Origin: an uncultured Acetobacteraceae bacterium
Lineage (GTDB): Bacteria; Pseudomonadota; Alphaproteobacteria; Acetobacterales; Acetobacteraceae
Assembly (NCBI GenBank): GCA_903907955.1
Contig: CAIVPZ010000020.1
Span: forward strand, 91,289-155,288
Direction: 5' to 3'
Length of the DNA stretch: 64,000 bases
The position numbers were made by a program, and so were the translations under genes. Below, piece by piece: positions 1 to 8,485 of the stretch (the first letter of the stretch is position 1; each line of letters opens with the position of its first letter). Under the pieces are notes generated by a model that saw only the letters and a list, made by a program, of their open reading frames with translations, had not been told where the DNA came from and made no database searches.

Positions 1-1679
1 ACCTTTCGGCGAGCGTTAAAGCCTATTTTGCCCTGAAGATGATCGGCGACGATCCCGAGGCGCCGCACATGGCGCGCGCCCGGCAGGCCATCCTGGCCGC
101 CGGCGGGGCGGAGCGGTCCAATGTGTTCACCCGCGCGCAACTGGCGCTGTACGGCGAGGTGCCGTGGCGCGCCGTGCCGTGCATGCCGGTCGAGCTGGTG
201 CTGCTGCCGCGCTGGTTTCCGTTTCACCTCAACAAGGTGTCGTACTGGTCGCGCACGGTGATGGTGCCGCTGGTGGTGCTGATGGCGCTGCGCCCGCGCG
301 CCCGCAACCGGCGCGGGGTGCACATCCGCGAGTTGTTCACCACGCCGCCGCCGTTGGTGCGCGACTGGATTCGCGGGCCGTATCGCTCGGGCTGGGGGCG
401 GTTCTTCAAATACCTCGACGCGGTGGTGCGCGCCGCCGAGCCGAATTTTCCGCGCGCGGTGCGCCGCCGGGCGATCGACTGGGCGGTGCGGTTCGTCACC
501 GACCGGCTGAACGGCGAGGACGGGTTGGGCGGCATCTACCCGGCGATGGCGAACACGGTGATGATGTTCGACACGCTCGGCTACGCGCCCGACCATCCGC
601 ACGCCGCCATCGCCTGGGCGGCCATCCGCAAGCTGCTGGTGGTGGAGGAGGACCGGGCCTACTGCCAGCCCTGCCTGTCGCCGGTGTGGGACACCAGCCT
701 GGCCGGGCATGCGGTGGCCGAGGCCGATGGCGGGGCAGCCGCCTCGGTGGCCGCCGCCAGCGTTTGGCTGCAGGGCAAACAGGTGCTCGATGTGGTGGGG
801 GACTGGGCGACCTCTCGCCCGCACGCGGTGCCGGGGGGCTGGGCCTTCCAGTACGAGAACGCGTTTTATCCCGACGTGGACGACACCGCGGCGGTCGGCC
901 TGCTGCTGCACCGCCACCTTATGGAAAAGGGCGACGACCCGGCTCTGGCCGAGGCGGTGCGGCGGGCGCGCGACTGGGTGGTCGGCATGCAGGGGCGCGA
1001 CGGCGGCTGGGGCGCCTTCGATGCCGACAACAATTACGACTACCTCAACCACATTCCGTTTGCCGATCATGGGGCGCTGCTCGATCCCTCGACCGCCGAC
1101 GTCACCGCGCGCTGTGTTTCGTTCCTCGCGCAGGCCGGCATGGCGGCGGAGGACCCGGTGATCGCCCGCGCGGTGGGCTGGCTGCGGTCGGAGCAGATGG
1201 CGGACGGGTCGTGGTTCGGCCGCTGGGGGACAAACTACATCTATGGCACGTGGAGCGTGCTGTGCGCGCTTAACGCCGCCGGGCTGGCGCATGACGATCC
1301 GGCGATGCGGCGGGCGGTGGGCTTCCTGGTGGACACGCAGCGCGAGGATGGCGGCTGGGGCGAGGACAACGAGAGCTACGCCCACGCCCCGCCCGGCCGC
1401 TACCACCGCAGCAATCCGAGCCAGACCGCCTGGGCGCTGCTGGCGCTGATGGCGGCCGGCGAGGCGGATCATCCGGCGGTTGGGCGCGGCATCGCCTGGC
1501 TGGCGGCGCAGCAGAAAGCCGACGGCGAGTGGGACGAGGCGCCGTATACGGCGGTGGGTTTCCCGCGGGTGTTCTATCTGCGGTACCATGGCTACAAGCT
1601 GTTCTTCCCGCTGATGGCGCTGGCCCGCTACCGCACCCTGCGGAACAGCAATGAGCGGCGGGTGGCCTGGGGGTTCTGA
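1..1679 (+). CDS. shc: Squalene-hopene cyclase (5'-truncated by window edge)
   Basis: Cyclises squalene to hopene/hopanol, the committed step of hopanoid synthesis, as a monotopic inner-membrane enzyme. The frame is open from base 3, and the first codons (LSASVKAYFALKMIG) read straight into the family core, so the ATG at 39 is internal. About 558 residues are present and roughly the first 90-100 are missing. The protonating DxDD motif is DVDD at 873-884. QW-type repeats are visible, for example QGRDGGWGAF and QREDGGWGED, and the C-terminal GFPRVFYLRYHGYKLFFP is typical. Also called hpnF. It is followed by small genes rather than directly by hpnG. Confidence 0.97.
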   Translation, partial: LSASVKAYFALKMIGDDPEAPHMARARQAILAAGGAERSNVFTRAQLALYGEVPWRAVPCMPVELVLLPRWFPFHLNKVSYWSRTVMVPLVVLMALRPRARNRRGVHIRELFTTPPPLVRDWIRGPYRSGWGRFFKYLDAVVRAAEPNFPRAVRRRAIDWAVRFVTDRLNGEDGLGGIYPAMANTVMMFDTLGYAPDHPHAAIAWAAIRKLLVVEEDRAYCQPCLSPVWDTSLAGHAVAEADGGAAASVAAASVWLQGKQVLDVVGDWATSRPHAVPGGWAFQYENAFYPDVDDTAAVGLLLHRHLMEKGDDPALAEAVRRARDWVVGMQGRDGGWGAFDADNNYDYLNHIPFADHGALLDPSTADVTARCVSFLAQAGMAAEDPVIARAVGWLRSEQMADGSWFGRWGTNYIYGTWSVLCALNAAGLAHDDPAMRRAVGFLVDTQREDGGWGEDNESYAHAPPGRYHRSNPSQTAWALLALMAAGEADHPAVGRGIAWLAAQQKADGEWDEAPYTAVGFPRVFYLRYHGYKLFFPLMALARYRTLRNSNERRVAWGF

Positions 1680-1836
1680 GGGCGGCGGCCGTTACCTGTG
1701 CGCACATGCACTCGCCCGGGCTCGTTATTGCAAAGCCAGGGCGCCATCTCGGGAGTGGCGGCGCTCAACCGCATTGTTCCGGTCTACACCCGTCCATCAC
1801 TATCAGATGGGCGACGGCAATGCGGCGGTGTGTGCC

Positions 1837-2061
1837 ATGAGCTGGAACGAACAGACGAAGCTGCTGGCGAACCTGCTGAACACGTCCGCAGCAAGCTTCT
1901 TCACCCTTTGGGTGGTGGCGCCAGCCGCAGCGTTTCTATTCACTGGCGGGCAGTCCGGTGGTACCTTGTGGGCGTTTCTGGCCGGTGCACCCATCGGGGT
2001 GGTCGGCGCATTCTCCCTCAACATGGCCGCCCGGAAAACGCTCACCTTCATCAGAGAATGA
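1837..2061 (+). CDS. Small two-helix membrane protein, unknown
   Basis: A 74-residue protein that I do not recognise. It has two hydrophobic segments, around FFTLWVVAPAAAFLFTGG and LWAFLAGAPIGVVGAFSL, and a basic C-terminus, so it is probably an inner-membrane protein. The start could also be the ATG at 1807; neither has a strong ribosome binding site. Its stop overlaps the start of the next small gene by four bases (ATGA), which suggests the two are translated together. The pair sits between shc and hpnG, which are often adjacent in other genomes. Confidence 0.5.
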   Translation: MSWNEQTKLLANLLNTSAASFFTLWVVAPAAAFLFTGGQSGGTLWAFLAGAPIGVVGAFSLNMAARKTLTFIRE

Positions 2062-2183
2062 CCGATACCCCCCTGTTCACGATCTACTGGCTCTCGGCTC
2101 CGCTCATCGCGGCGGGGTTGGGCTGGTGCGCGGTGTGGTGGGTGAAGCGGGTGGATCGGCGCGACCGGGCGCCCAAAAGCTAA
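2058..2183 (+). CDS. 41-residue single-helix membrane protein, unknown
   Basis: The start overlaps the stop of the preceding small membrane gene in an ATGA, the usual sign of translational coupling. One hydrophobic segment (IYWLSAPLIAAGLGWCAVWW) is followed by a strongly basic tail, KRVDRRDRAPKS, giving a predicted N-out/C-in topology. No family is recognised. The coupling and clean transmembrane design favour a real gene, but the size leaves room for chance. Confidence 0.45.
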   Translation: MTDTPLFTIYWLSAPLIAAGLGWCAVWWVKRVDRRDRAPKS

Positions 2184-2197
2184 GGTTTTCCATTCAG

Positions 2198-2368
2198 ATG
2201 GCGCCGGATTCGCTCGCGGAATCGAAGGCTTGGCGGGAGACGCTTCACCTGCTGCGCAGTCCGCGCAACGCTGAGCGCCTGCTGGCGGCGATCTGCGACA
2301 CCGATCCAGGCATCGTCGAATCGCACGCATTGCTTCGGACTGATCCGCCGCGGCCTCCGACCGCATGA
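2198..2368 (+). pseudogene. Remnant of a Phd/YefM-type antitoxin (C-terminal part)
   Basis: A 56-codon frame contains AWRETLHLLRSPRNAERLLAAI, which resembles the C-terminal half of YefM/Phd antitoxins (the family pattern is roughly ETxYLLxSPANAxRLLxxI). The N-terminal DNA-binding half is absent and no toxin follows. It ends in an ATGA overlap with hpnG, so it may still be translated. I infer a decayed toxin-antitoxin fragment; a short free-standing peptide gene is the alternative. Confidence 0.4.
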
Positions 2369-2979
2369 CCCTTGGCATCATCACCGGCCTGACCGCCGAG
2401 GCGCGGCTGGCGCGGCCGCTCGGGCTGGCGCGGGCCGGCGGCGGCACGCCAGAGGGCGCCGAAGCGGCGGCCGAGTGGCTGGTCGGGCAGGGCGTGGAGG
2501 GGCTGGTCAGCTTTGGCCTGGCCGGCGGGCTGGACCCGGCGTTGCGCCCGGGCGACGTGGTGGTGCCGCTGCGCGTGCGCGAAGGCGACCGCGTCATCGC
2601 CACCGACAAGCTGCTGTCGGCCCGGTTCGGTGTGCCCGGCGGCATGCTGCTCGCGGGCGGGGCGGTGGTGGCCGGGGCGGGCGAAAAGGCCCGGCTGTTC
2701 GAACAGACCGGCGCCATCGCCGTTGACCTGGAAAGCGGCGCCGTCGCCCGGGTGGCGGCGCGGCATGGATTGCCGTTCGCGGTGCTGCGGGCGATCTGCG
2801 ATCCCGCCGAACGCGATCTGCCGCCGGCCGCCCTGGTCGCGCTCGATAATTCCGGGGCGATCGGCCTGTGGCGGGTGCTGGCGTCGGTGGCGCGGCACCC
2901 CGGGCAGGTGCGGGCCCTCATTGCCCTCGGCCGCGACGCCGCCGCGGCGCGGGCGGCGCTGAAGCGGCGCGCCGGCTGA
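2365..2979 (+). CDS. hpnG: Adenosylhopane nucleosidase/phosphorylase HpnG
   Basis: A 204-residue member of the nucleoside phosphorylase superfamily. In the hopanoid pathway HpnG removes adenine from adenosylhopane, the product of HpnH, on the way to bacteriohopanetetrol. The start MTLGIITGLTAEARLAR, the central GLVSFGLAGGLDP and the VDLESGAVARVAARHGLP segment match the family. It is tail-to-tail with hpnH with no spacing: the stop at 2977-2979 abuts the hpnH stop at 2980-2982. The two genes for consecutive steps are therefore convergent. Confidence 0.92.
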   Translation: MTLGIITGLTAEARLARPLGLARAGGGTPEGAEAAAEWLVGQGVEGLVSFGLAGGLDPALRPGDVVVPLRVREGDRVIATDKLLSARFGVPGGMLLAGGAVVAGAGEKARLFEQTGAIAVDLESGAVARVAARHGLPFAVLRAICDPAERDLPPAALVALDNSGAIGLWRVLASVARHPGQVRALIALGRDAAAARAALKRRAG

Positions 2980-4119
2980 TCAGTCGGCGGCCTCGGCGAC
3001 CGGCCGGCGGTCCTGGGCGAGCTTCGCCACCGCGTCCTGCACATGCCGGCCGTACAAATCCTCGGCCGGGCGCTGGCCCTCCAGCGGGATTTCCGGCGCC
3101 ATCGGCCCCTCGGTGCGCGGGCCACGCAGCGCCACCAGCAGCGGCTTCCAGGGGTTGCTCACCGCATCGACCACCGCGGTCGCCTCGTAGCCGGAATGCA
3201 CCATGCAATCGGCGCATTTCTCGTAGTTGCCGGTGCCGTACTGGTCCCAGTCGGTGGTTGCCATCAGCTCGGCATAGGTCTTTGCATAGCCCTCGCCGAG
3301 CAGGTAGCAGGGCCGCTGCCAGCCGAACACGTTGCGGGTCGGCTTGCCCCAGGGGGTGCACTGATAGCGCTGGTTGCCGGCCAGGAAGTCCAGGAACAGC
3401 GAGGACTGGTTGAACTTCCAGCCTTTGCCGCGCCCCGCCCGAAAGATATCGCGGAACAACTGCTTCGACTTCTGCCGGTTGAGGAAATGGGCGCGGTCCG
3501 GCGCCCGCTCATAGGCATAGCCCGGCGAGATCATCACCCCGTCGATGCCCATCGCCGTCACGTCATCGAGGAACGCCGCCACCCGCGCGGGCTGCGCGCC
3601 GTCGAACAGCGTGGTGTTGATGCAGACGCGAAAGCCGGCCGCCTTTGCCGCCTTCAGGGCGGACACCGCCCGGTCATAGGTGCCGGCCTGGCTGACCGCG
3701 TGGTCATGCGTCTCGCGATCGCCATCCAGATGGATGTCCCAGGCGAAGTTGCGGTGCGGCTGGTACTGGTCGAGCTTCTTTTCGAGCAGCAGGCCATTCG
3801 TGCAGAGATACACGAACTTGCCGCGCGCCAGAATCTTCCCGACGATCTCCGGCAGGTCCTTGTGCAGCAGCGGCTCGCCGCCGGCGATCGCCACCACCGG
3901 CGCGCCGCAGCTGTCCACCGCCTCCAGGCAGTCCTGCACGGACAGCCGCTGGTTCAGGATCTCGGCCGGGTAATCGATCTTGCCGCAGCCGGCACAGGCC
4001 AGGTTGCAGCGGAACAGCGGCTCCAGCATCAGCACCAGCGGGTAGCGCCGGCGGCCGAGCAGGTGCTGCTTCACCACATAGGAACCCACGCCCATGATCT
4101 GATTGACCGGGACGGGCAT
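2980..4119 (-). CDS. hpnH: Adenosylhopane synthase, radical SAM protein HpnH
   Basis: Joins the 5'-deoxyadenosyl radical of SAM to diploptene to make adenosylhopane, the first side-chain step of extended hopanoids. It is 379 residues. The radical SAM cluster is C38-x3-C42-x2-C45 in RCNLACAGCGKIDYP, preceded by the conserved YVVKQHLLGRRRYPLVLMLEPLF. The ATG at 4119 is chosen because family members start at MPVPVNQIM and a GGGAG lies upstream. The gene is divergent from a TetR gene, with a 24-bp palindrome in the shared promoter region. Confidence 0.96.
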   Translation of the reverse strand: MPVPVNQIMGVGSYVVKQHLLGRRRYPLVLMLEPLFRCNLACAGCGKIDYPAEILNQRLSVQDCLEAVDSCGAPVVAIAGGEPLLHKDLPEIVGKILARGKFVYLCTNGLLLEKKLDQYQPHRNFAWDIHLDGDRETHDHAVSQAGTYDRAVSALKAAKAAGFRVCINTTLFDGAQPARVAAFLDDVTAMGIDGVMISPGYAYERAPDRAHFLNRQKSKQLFRDIFRAGRGKGWKFNQSSLFLDFLAGNQRYQCTPWGKPTRNVFGWQRPCYLLGEGYAKTYAELMATTDWDQYGTGNYEKCADCMVHSGYEATAVVDAVSNPWKPLLVALRGPRTEGPMAPEIPLEGQRPAEDLYGRHVQDAVAKLAQDRRPVAEAAD

Positions 4120-4151
4120 TGCGCGTCTCCCTTTTGTGCCTTGCACCATCC

Positions 4152-4175
4152 GAACGCGACGTCGTGTTCGCGTTC
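4152..4175. promoter_or_regulatory. Palindromic operator candidate between hpnH and tetR
   Basis: A perfect inverted repeat, GAACGCGA, 8 bp, TCGCGTTC, lies in the 117-bp gap between the divergent hpnH and TetR starts. The size and position fit a TetR operator that would control both genes. The binding protein is inferred from neighbourhood only. Confidence 0.55.
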
Positions 4176-4236
4176 TGCCCGAAGCGACGCGCGGGTGTCA
4201 ATTGTGACCTGCGGGCAACACGGCTAAATCGGGCGC

Positions 4237-4860
4237 ATGAAAAGCCAGGCGCCGCGCCGGCGCAACCCCGTTCAGGAGCGCAGCCAAAGTACGGTGCAGC
4301 GGGTGCTGTCGGCCGCGTCGTCGCTGCTCGCCGGCGGCATGCCGGTGGAGGCGCTGACCACGGCGCACATCGCCGCGGCCGCGGCCCTGTCGGTCGGCGC
4401 CCTGTACCGCTTCTTTCCGGACAAGCAGGCCATCGTCGATGCCATTGCCGTGCGCCACATGGAGCTGTTCCAGGAACGCCTCGCCGGCATCATCATGGCT
4501 GCCCTGCCGGCCGATGCGCCGGCGTTTCTCGGCACGGTGATCGATGCGTTCGTTGCCTATCTCGAGTCGAACCCCGATTTCCGCATCCTTGCCTTCGGCG
4601 CGGCGGGGGGCGGACGCTACGTCAGCCGCCGCACCCGCGACGATTACGCCGGGGCGAAAGTGGCCGCGACCATCCAGCAATTCGTCGCCGAAGCCTTCGA
4701 CATCCAGGCTTCGGACGCCTTTGCCCTCCGCCTGCGCATCGCCACCGAAATCGGCGACCGGCTGCTGGGCTTTGCCTTCGAACAAAGCGACCCGGCGGAG
4801 CGCAGCCGCATCATTGCAGAAGCAAAACGCCTGCTGGCGGGTTATCTGTTCGCCGGGTAG
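4237..4860 (+). CDS. TetR/AcrR family transcriptional regulator
   Basis: A 207-residue regulator. The N-terminal helix-turn-helix covers about residues 15-65: RVLSAASSLLAGGMPVEAL is followed by AHIAAAAALSVGALYRFFPDKQ, the TetR signature. The C-terminal ligand domain (about 75-205) is helical and not assignable to a ligand. It is divergent from hpnH and upstream of hpnM-hpnI-hpnJ-hpnK in the same direction, so it is a reasonable candidate for controlling hopanoid tailoring. That role is an inference. Confidence 0.88.
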   Translation: MKSQAPRRRNPVQERSQSTVQRVLSAASSLLAGGMPVEALTTAHIAAAAALSVGALYRFFPDKQAIVDAIAVRHMELFQERLAGIIMAALPADAPAFLGTVIDAFVAYLESNPDFRILAFGAAGGGRYVSRRTRDDYAGAKVAATIQQFVAEAFDIQASDAFALRLRIATEIGDRLLGFAFEQSDPAERSRIIAEAKRLLAGYLFAG

Positions 4861-5108
4861 GCAGAATCCGCCACAGATTCGGCGCGATTGGCATGCAGCT
4901 TCATGGCCGGGTAACATGATTGCGAATCGGACGAACGCGATCACTTTGCGGCCAGTGGTCCCCGGGCGCCCGGTCCCGAGGGGTATGTTTCGTTCGCAGG
5001 CTGGCCGTTCAGCGGAATGCCCATTCTTGAGGAGAGGAGCCGCTTGCCCGTGACGATGCTGGATATGCAGGCTGTTCCCGATGGAGCTTCCGCAGCGGGA
5101 GTCCGGGG

Positions 5109-5726
5109 ATGCCGGCCATGACAAGCCGACGCCGGCTGCTCGCCCTGGTGCTGGTGCTTCCTGCCGCGGCCGGGGCGGCGGAAGCGCCCCCGGCCGCACC
5201 GGTCGAGATCCTCGACCGCGCCATCCTGGCCGTGATGCGTGCCGGCCGCACCGCCAGCTTCGGGCAACGGATGCAGATGCTCGCCCCCGCCGTCGAGGTG
5301 GCCTACGACCTGCCGTTCATCGTCGCCAGGGCGGTGGGGCCGCGCTTCGCCGGGTTCCCGCCGCGGATGCAGGCCGAGTTGCTGGCGGTGTTCACCGAGT
5401 TCACCGTGGCCAGCTACGTCGCCAATTTCGACGATTACAACGGCGAGCGCTTCGAAATCCTGCCGCAGACGCGCAGCGTCGGCAGCGACGAGGTGGTGCA
5501 GACCGTGCTGGAGCAGGCCGGCGGCGAGAAGCTGAAGCTGGATTACGTGATGCGCCGCCAGGCTGGCGGCTGGAAGATCATCGACGTGCTGCTGAACGGC
5601 TCGATCAGCCGGGTGGCGGTGCAGCGCTCGGATTTCCGGTCGCTGCTTGGCGGCGGCGATGCGGAGCCACTGATTGCTTCATTGCGCGGCAAGGTGTTGC
5701 GCCTGACAGCGGGACAAAAGGACTAG
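5109..5726 (+). CDS. hpnM: Hopanoid-associated MlaC/Tgt2-like periplasmic protein HpnM
   Basis: A 205-residue exported protein of the MlaC (toluene-tolerance Ttg2D) superfamily, named HpnM when linked to hopanoid genes. It probably binds lipid in the periplasm and helps move hopanoids between membranes. A signal peptide (RRRLLALVLVLPAAAGAAEA) is followed by the family segments VEVAYDLPFIVARAVG, FTVASYVANFDDYNGERF and GGWKIIDVLLNGSISRV. It lies 4 bp ahead of hpnI in the same direction. The 248-bp gap upstream probably holds the promoter of the hpnM-I-J-K group; I could not pick out a clear one. Confidence 0.85.
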   Translation: MPAMTSRRRLLALVLVLPAAAGAAEAPPAAPVEILDRAILAVMRAGRTASFGQRMQMLAPAVEVAYDLPFIVARAVGPRFAGFPPRMQAELLAVFTEFTVASYVANFDDYNGERFEILPQTRSVGSDEVVQTVLEQAGGEKLKLDYVMRRQAGGWKIIDVLLNGSISRVAVQRSDFRSLLGGGDAEPLIASLRGKVLRLTAGQKD

Positions 5727-5730
5727 CGCA

Positions 5731-6936
5731 ATGACGTGGCTTGCCTTCGCCGCGGCGACCATCGCCGCGGCCGGACTTGCACAGGCGGGCGCCGGGTGGC
5801 TGGCGGCGCGTCGTTTTGCCGCCGCAGCGCCGCCGCCTGCCGGGCCGCGCCCGCCGGTGACCGTGCTCAAGCCGCTGCATGGTGACGAGCCGATGCTCGA
5901 GCAGGCGCTCGCCAGCTTCTGCGCACAGGACTACCCCTGCTTTCAGCTGGTGTGCGGCGTGCAGGACCCGGCCGATCCGGCGATCGCCGTGGTGCGGCGG
6001 CTGCGGGCACGCTTTCCGCACTGCGACATCGCCCTGGTGATCGACCGCACCCAGCATGGCGAGAACCGCAAGATCGCCAACCTGATCAACATGCTGCCGG
6101 CGGCGAAATACGACCTGCTGGTGATCGGCGACAGCGACGTGCACGCCCCGCCGGACTATCTCGCCTGCATCGCCGACACGCTGGCGCTGCCCGGCGCCGG
6201 GCTGGCCACCACGCTGTACACCGGCCTGCCGGCCAACCCCAGCCTGGCGGCGCGACTGGGCGCCACCGGCATTACCCATTCGTTCGTGGCCGGTGCGCTG
6301 CTGGCGCGGGCGCTGGGACGGCAGGACTGCCTCGGCGCGACCATGGCGCTGCGGCGCGAGACCCTGGTGGCGGTGGGCGGGCTGGGCGCGCTGGTCAACC
6401 ACCTGGCCGACGATAACGTGCTCGGGCGACTGGTGCGGGCGCGCGGGCTGGACGTGCGGCTGGCGGCGGCGGTCTGCGCGACCACGGTGCCGGAGGCTGG
6501 ACTGGGCGCGCTGTTCCGGCACGAACTGCGCTGGGCGCGCACCATCCAGGCACTCGTGCCGGCGGGATACGCCGCCTCGGCGATTCAGCACCCGCTGGCC
6601 TGGGCGGCGCTGGCCGTGCTGCTGTCGGGCGGCGCGGGGTGGACGCTGACGGGGTTCATGGTTTGCTGGGCGGGGCGGGCGCTGGCGGCACGCGGCCTCG
6701 ATGCGCGGCTGGCGCTGGCCGAATCCGGGCTGGCAACCCCGGCACCGGTCTGGCTGTTGCCGCTGCGTGACCTGCTCAGCATGGCCGTGGTTGCCGCCAG
6801 CTATGCCGGCGACCGGGTTGAATGGCGCGGCCAGGTGCTGCGCACCGCCCTCGACAAGCCCGAACAGGGCGCCATATCCGTCGCCGCCCCGCAGCCGGCG
6901 GGCGCCTTCGCGATTTCCGGGGGACCGACCACATGA
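5731..6936 (+). CDS. hpnI: Hopanoid glycosyltransferase HpnI
   Basis: A membrane GT21-type (ceramide glucosyltransferase-like) enzyme of 401 residues that adds an N-acetylglucosamine unit to bacteriohopanetetrol. A hydrophobic N-terminal helix is followed by the catalytic domain: PVTVLKPLHGDEPML, the DxD-like motif DSDVHAPPDYL, LADDNVLGR, and RHELRWARTIQ near residue 265, which corresponds to the Q/RxxRW motif. Two or three C-terminal transmembrane helices follow. AGGA precedes the ATG. The last codons overlap the hpnJ start in ATGA (6933-6936), so hpnI and hpnJ are coupled. Confidence 0.95.
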   Translation: MTWLAFAAATIAAAGLAQAGAGWLAARRFAAAAPPPAGPRPPVTVLKPLHGDEPMLEQALASFCAQDYPCFQLVCGVQDPADPAIAVVRRLRARFPHCDIALVIDRTQHGENRKIANLINMLPAAKYDLLVIGDSDVHAPPDYLACIADTLALPGAGLATTLYTGLPANPSLAARLGATGITHSFVAGALLARALGRQDCLGATMALRRETLVAVGGLGALVNHLADDNVLGRLVRARGLDVRLAAAVCATTVPEAGLGALFRHELRWARTIQALVPAGYAASAIQHPLAWAALAVLLSGGAGWTLTGFMVCWAGRALAARGLDARLALAESGLATPAPVWLLPLRDLLSMAVVAASYAGDRVEWRGQVLRTALDKPEQGAISVAAPQPAGAFAISGGPTT

Positions 6937-8408
6937 TGAAGACGCTGTTCCTCCAACCGCCGAGCTTCGATGGCTTCGACGGCGGGGCCGGCTCGCGCTA
7001 TCAGGCGAAACGCGAGATCAGGAGCTTCTGGTTCCCGACCTGGCTGGCCCAGCCGGCCGCCCTGGTGCCGGGCAGCCGGCTGATCGACGCGCCGCCCGCC
7101 GGCATCCGTTTGGATACGGTGCTGGCCGAGGCGCGCGGGCGGGAGCTTTGCGTCATCCACACCTCGACGCCTTCGTTTCCCTCCGATGTGCGGGTGGCGC
7201 AGGCGCTGAAGGATGCCAACCCGTCACTGAAGATCGGTTTCGTCGGCGCCAAGGTGGCGGTGCAGCCGGTGGAGAGCCTCCGCCAGGGCGCGCCGATCGA
7301 TTTTGTCGCCCGCAACGAGTTTGACTTCACGATCAAGGAGATCGCCGAGGGGCGCGACTGGGCCAAGGTGGACGGCATCAGCTGGCGCAACGGCGCCGGC
7401 GCGATCGTGCACAACCCGGACCGTGCCGTGCTGGAAGACATGGACCAGCTGCCGTTCGTCACCGAGGTGTACAAGCGCGACCTGCGCATCGAGGATTACT
7501 TCATCGGCTACCTGATGCACCCCTACGTCTCGCTGTATACGGGGCGGGGCTGCAAGAGCCGTTGCACCTTCTGCCTGTGGCCACAGACGGTCGGCGGGCA
7601 TCGCTACCGGGTGCGCAGCCCCGGCCATGTGGCCGAGGAAATCCGGCTGCTGAAATCATGCTTCCCGCAGGTGCGGGAGATTTTCTTCGACGACGACACC
7701 TTCACCGACAACCTGCCGCGCGCCGAGGCGATCGCCCGCGAGCTGGGCCGGATGGGGGTGACCTGGTCCTGCAACGCCAAGGCCAACGTGCCGCGTGAAA
7801 CATTGAAGGTGCTGGCCGATAACGGGCTGCGGCTGCTGCTGGTGGGCTACGAGAGCGGCAACCAGCAGATCCTGCACAACATCAAGAAAGGCATGCTGAT
7901 CGAGGTGGCGAAGCGTTTCACCCGGGACTGCCATGAGTTCGGCATCAAGATTCACGGCACGTTCATTCTCGGCCTGCCGGGCGAGACCAGGGAGACCATC
8001 GAGGAGACCATCCGCTTCGCCACCGAAGTGAACCCGCACACCATGCAGGTGTCGCTGGCCGCGCCCTATCCGGGCACGTACCTGCACCGGCAGGCGTTGC
8101 AGCGCGGCTGGCTGGACGCCGACCACGCCGAACTGGTGGACGAACACGGGGTTCAGATCGCACCGCTGCACTATCCGCATCTGTCGCACACCGAGATATT
8201 CGAGTCGGTGGAAACGTTCTACCGGCGGTTCTACTTCCGGGCGCCGAAGATCGCCTCGATCGTGGGCGAAATGGTGCGCAGCCCGCAGATGATGAAACGG
8301 CGGCTCCGGGAGGGGGTGGAGTTCTTCCAGTTCCTGCGTGAGCGGCATCGGGAAGAAAGGCCAGGGGCGCTGCCCCTGGACCCCGCAAGGGGTCAGGGGA
8401 CCCCTTGA
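6933..8408 (+). CDS. hpnJ: Hopanoid radical SAM protein HpnJ (repeat-encoded C-terminus)
   Basis: A 491-residue B12-binding-fold plus radical SAM protein, known from hopanoid loci as the enzyme that converts the glucosamine-type headgroup to the cyclitol ether. The cluster motif is C207-KSR-C211-TF-C214. The ATG at 6933 is supported by the ATGA overlap with hpnI and by the expected start MMKTLFLQPPSFDGF. The last 20 or so codons (from about RHREERPGALPLDP to the stop) run through one copy of the dispersed repeat, so the natural C-terminus has been replaced or extended by repeat-derived residues. Confidence 0.94.
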   Translation: MMKTLFLQPPSFDGFDGGAGSRYQAKREIRSFWFPTWLAQPAALVPGSRLIDAPPAGIRLDTVLAEARGRELCVIHTSTPSFPSDVRVAQALKDANPSLKIGFVGAKVAVQPVESLRQGAPIDFVARNEFDFTIKEIAEGRDWAKVDGISWRNGAGAIVHNPDRAVLEDMDQLPFVTEVYKRDLRIEDYFIGYLMHPYVSLYTGRGCKSRCTFCLWPQTVGGHRYRVRSPGHVAEEIRLLKSCFPQVREIFFDDDTFTDNLPRAEAIARELGRMGVTWSCNAKANVPRETLKVLADNGLRLLLVGYESGNQQILHNIKKGMLIEVAKRFTRDCHEFGIKIHGTFILGLPGETRETIEETIRFATEVNPHTMQVSLAAPYPGTYLHRQALQRGWLDADHAELVDEHGVQIAPLHYPHLSHTEIFESVETFYRRFYFRAPKIASIVGEMVRSPQMMKRRLREGVEFFQFLRERHREERPGALPLDPARGQGTP

Positions 8409-8422
8409 CCCCATTCCTTAAG
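8351..8422 (+). repeat. Dispersed two-palindrome repeat, copy 1 (plus)
   Basis: Carries both palindromes of the family (GGCCAGGGGC...GCCCCTGG and a GGGG...CCCC block ending in TTGACCCCATTCCTTAAG). It overlaps the 3' end of hpnJ and supplies its stop codon. An inverted copy follows immediately. Confidence 0.85.
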
Positions 8423-8485
8423 TAATGGGTTCCAAGGGGCCACTGCCCCTTGGCGGGTCCAGGGCAGAGCCCTGGCCTTGCTTCA
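8422..8485 (-). repeat. Dispersed two-palindrome repeat, copy 2 (minus)
   Basis: An inverted copy placed directly against copy 1, so that the two form an imperfect inverted repeat of about 130 bp. It covers the apparent start codon and first 20 codons of hpnK. Confidence 0.85.
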
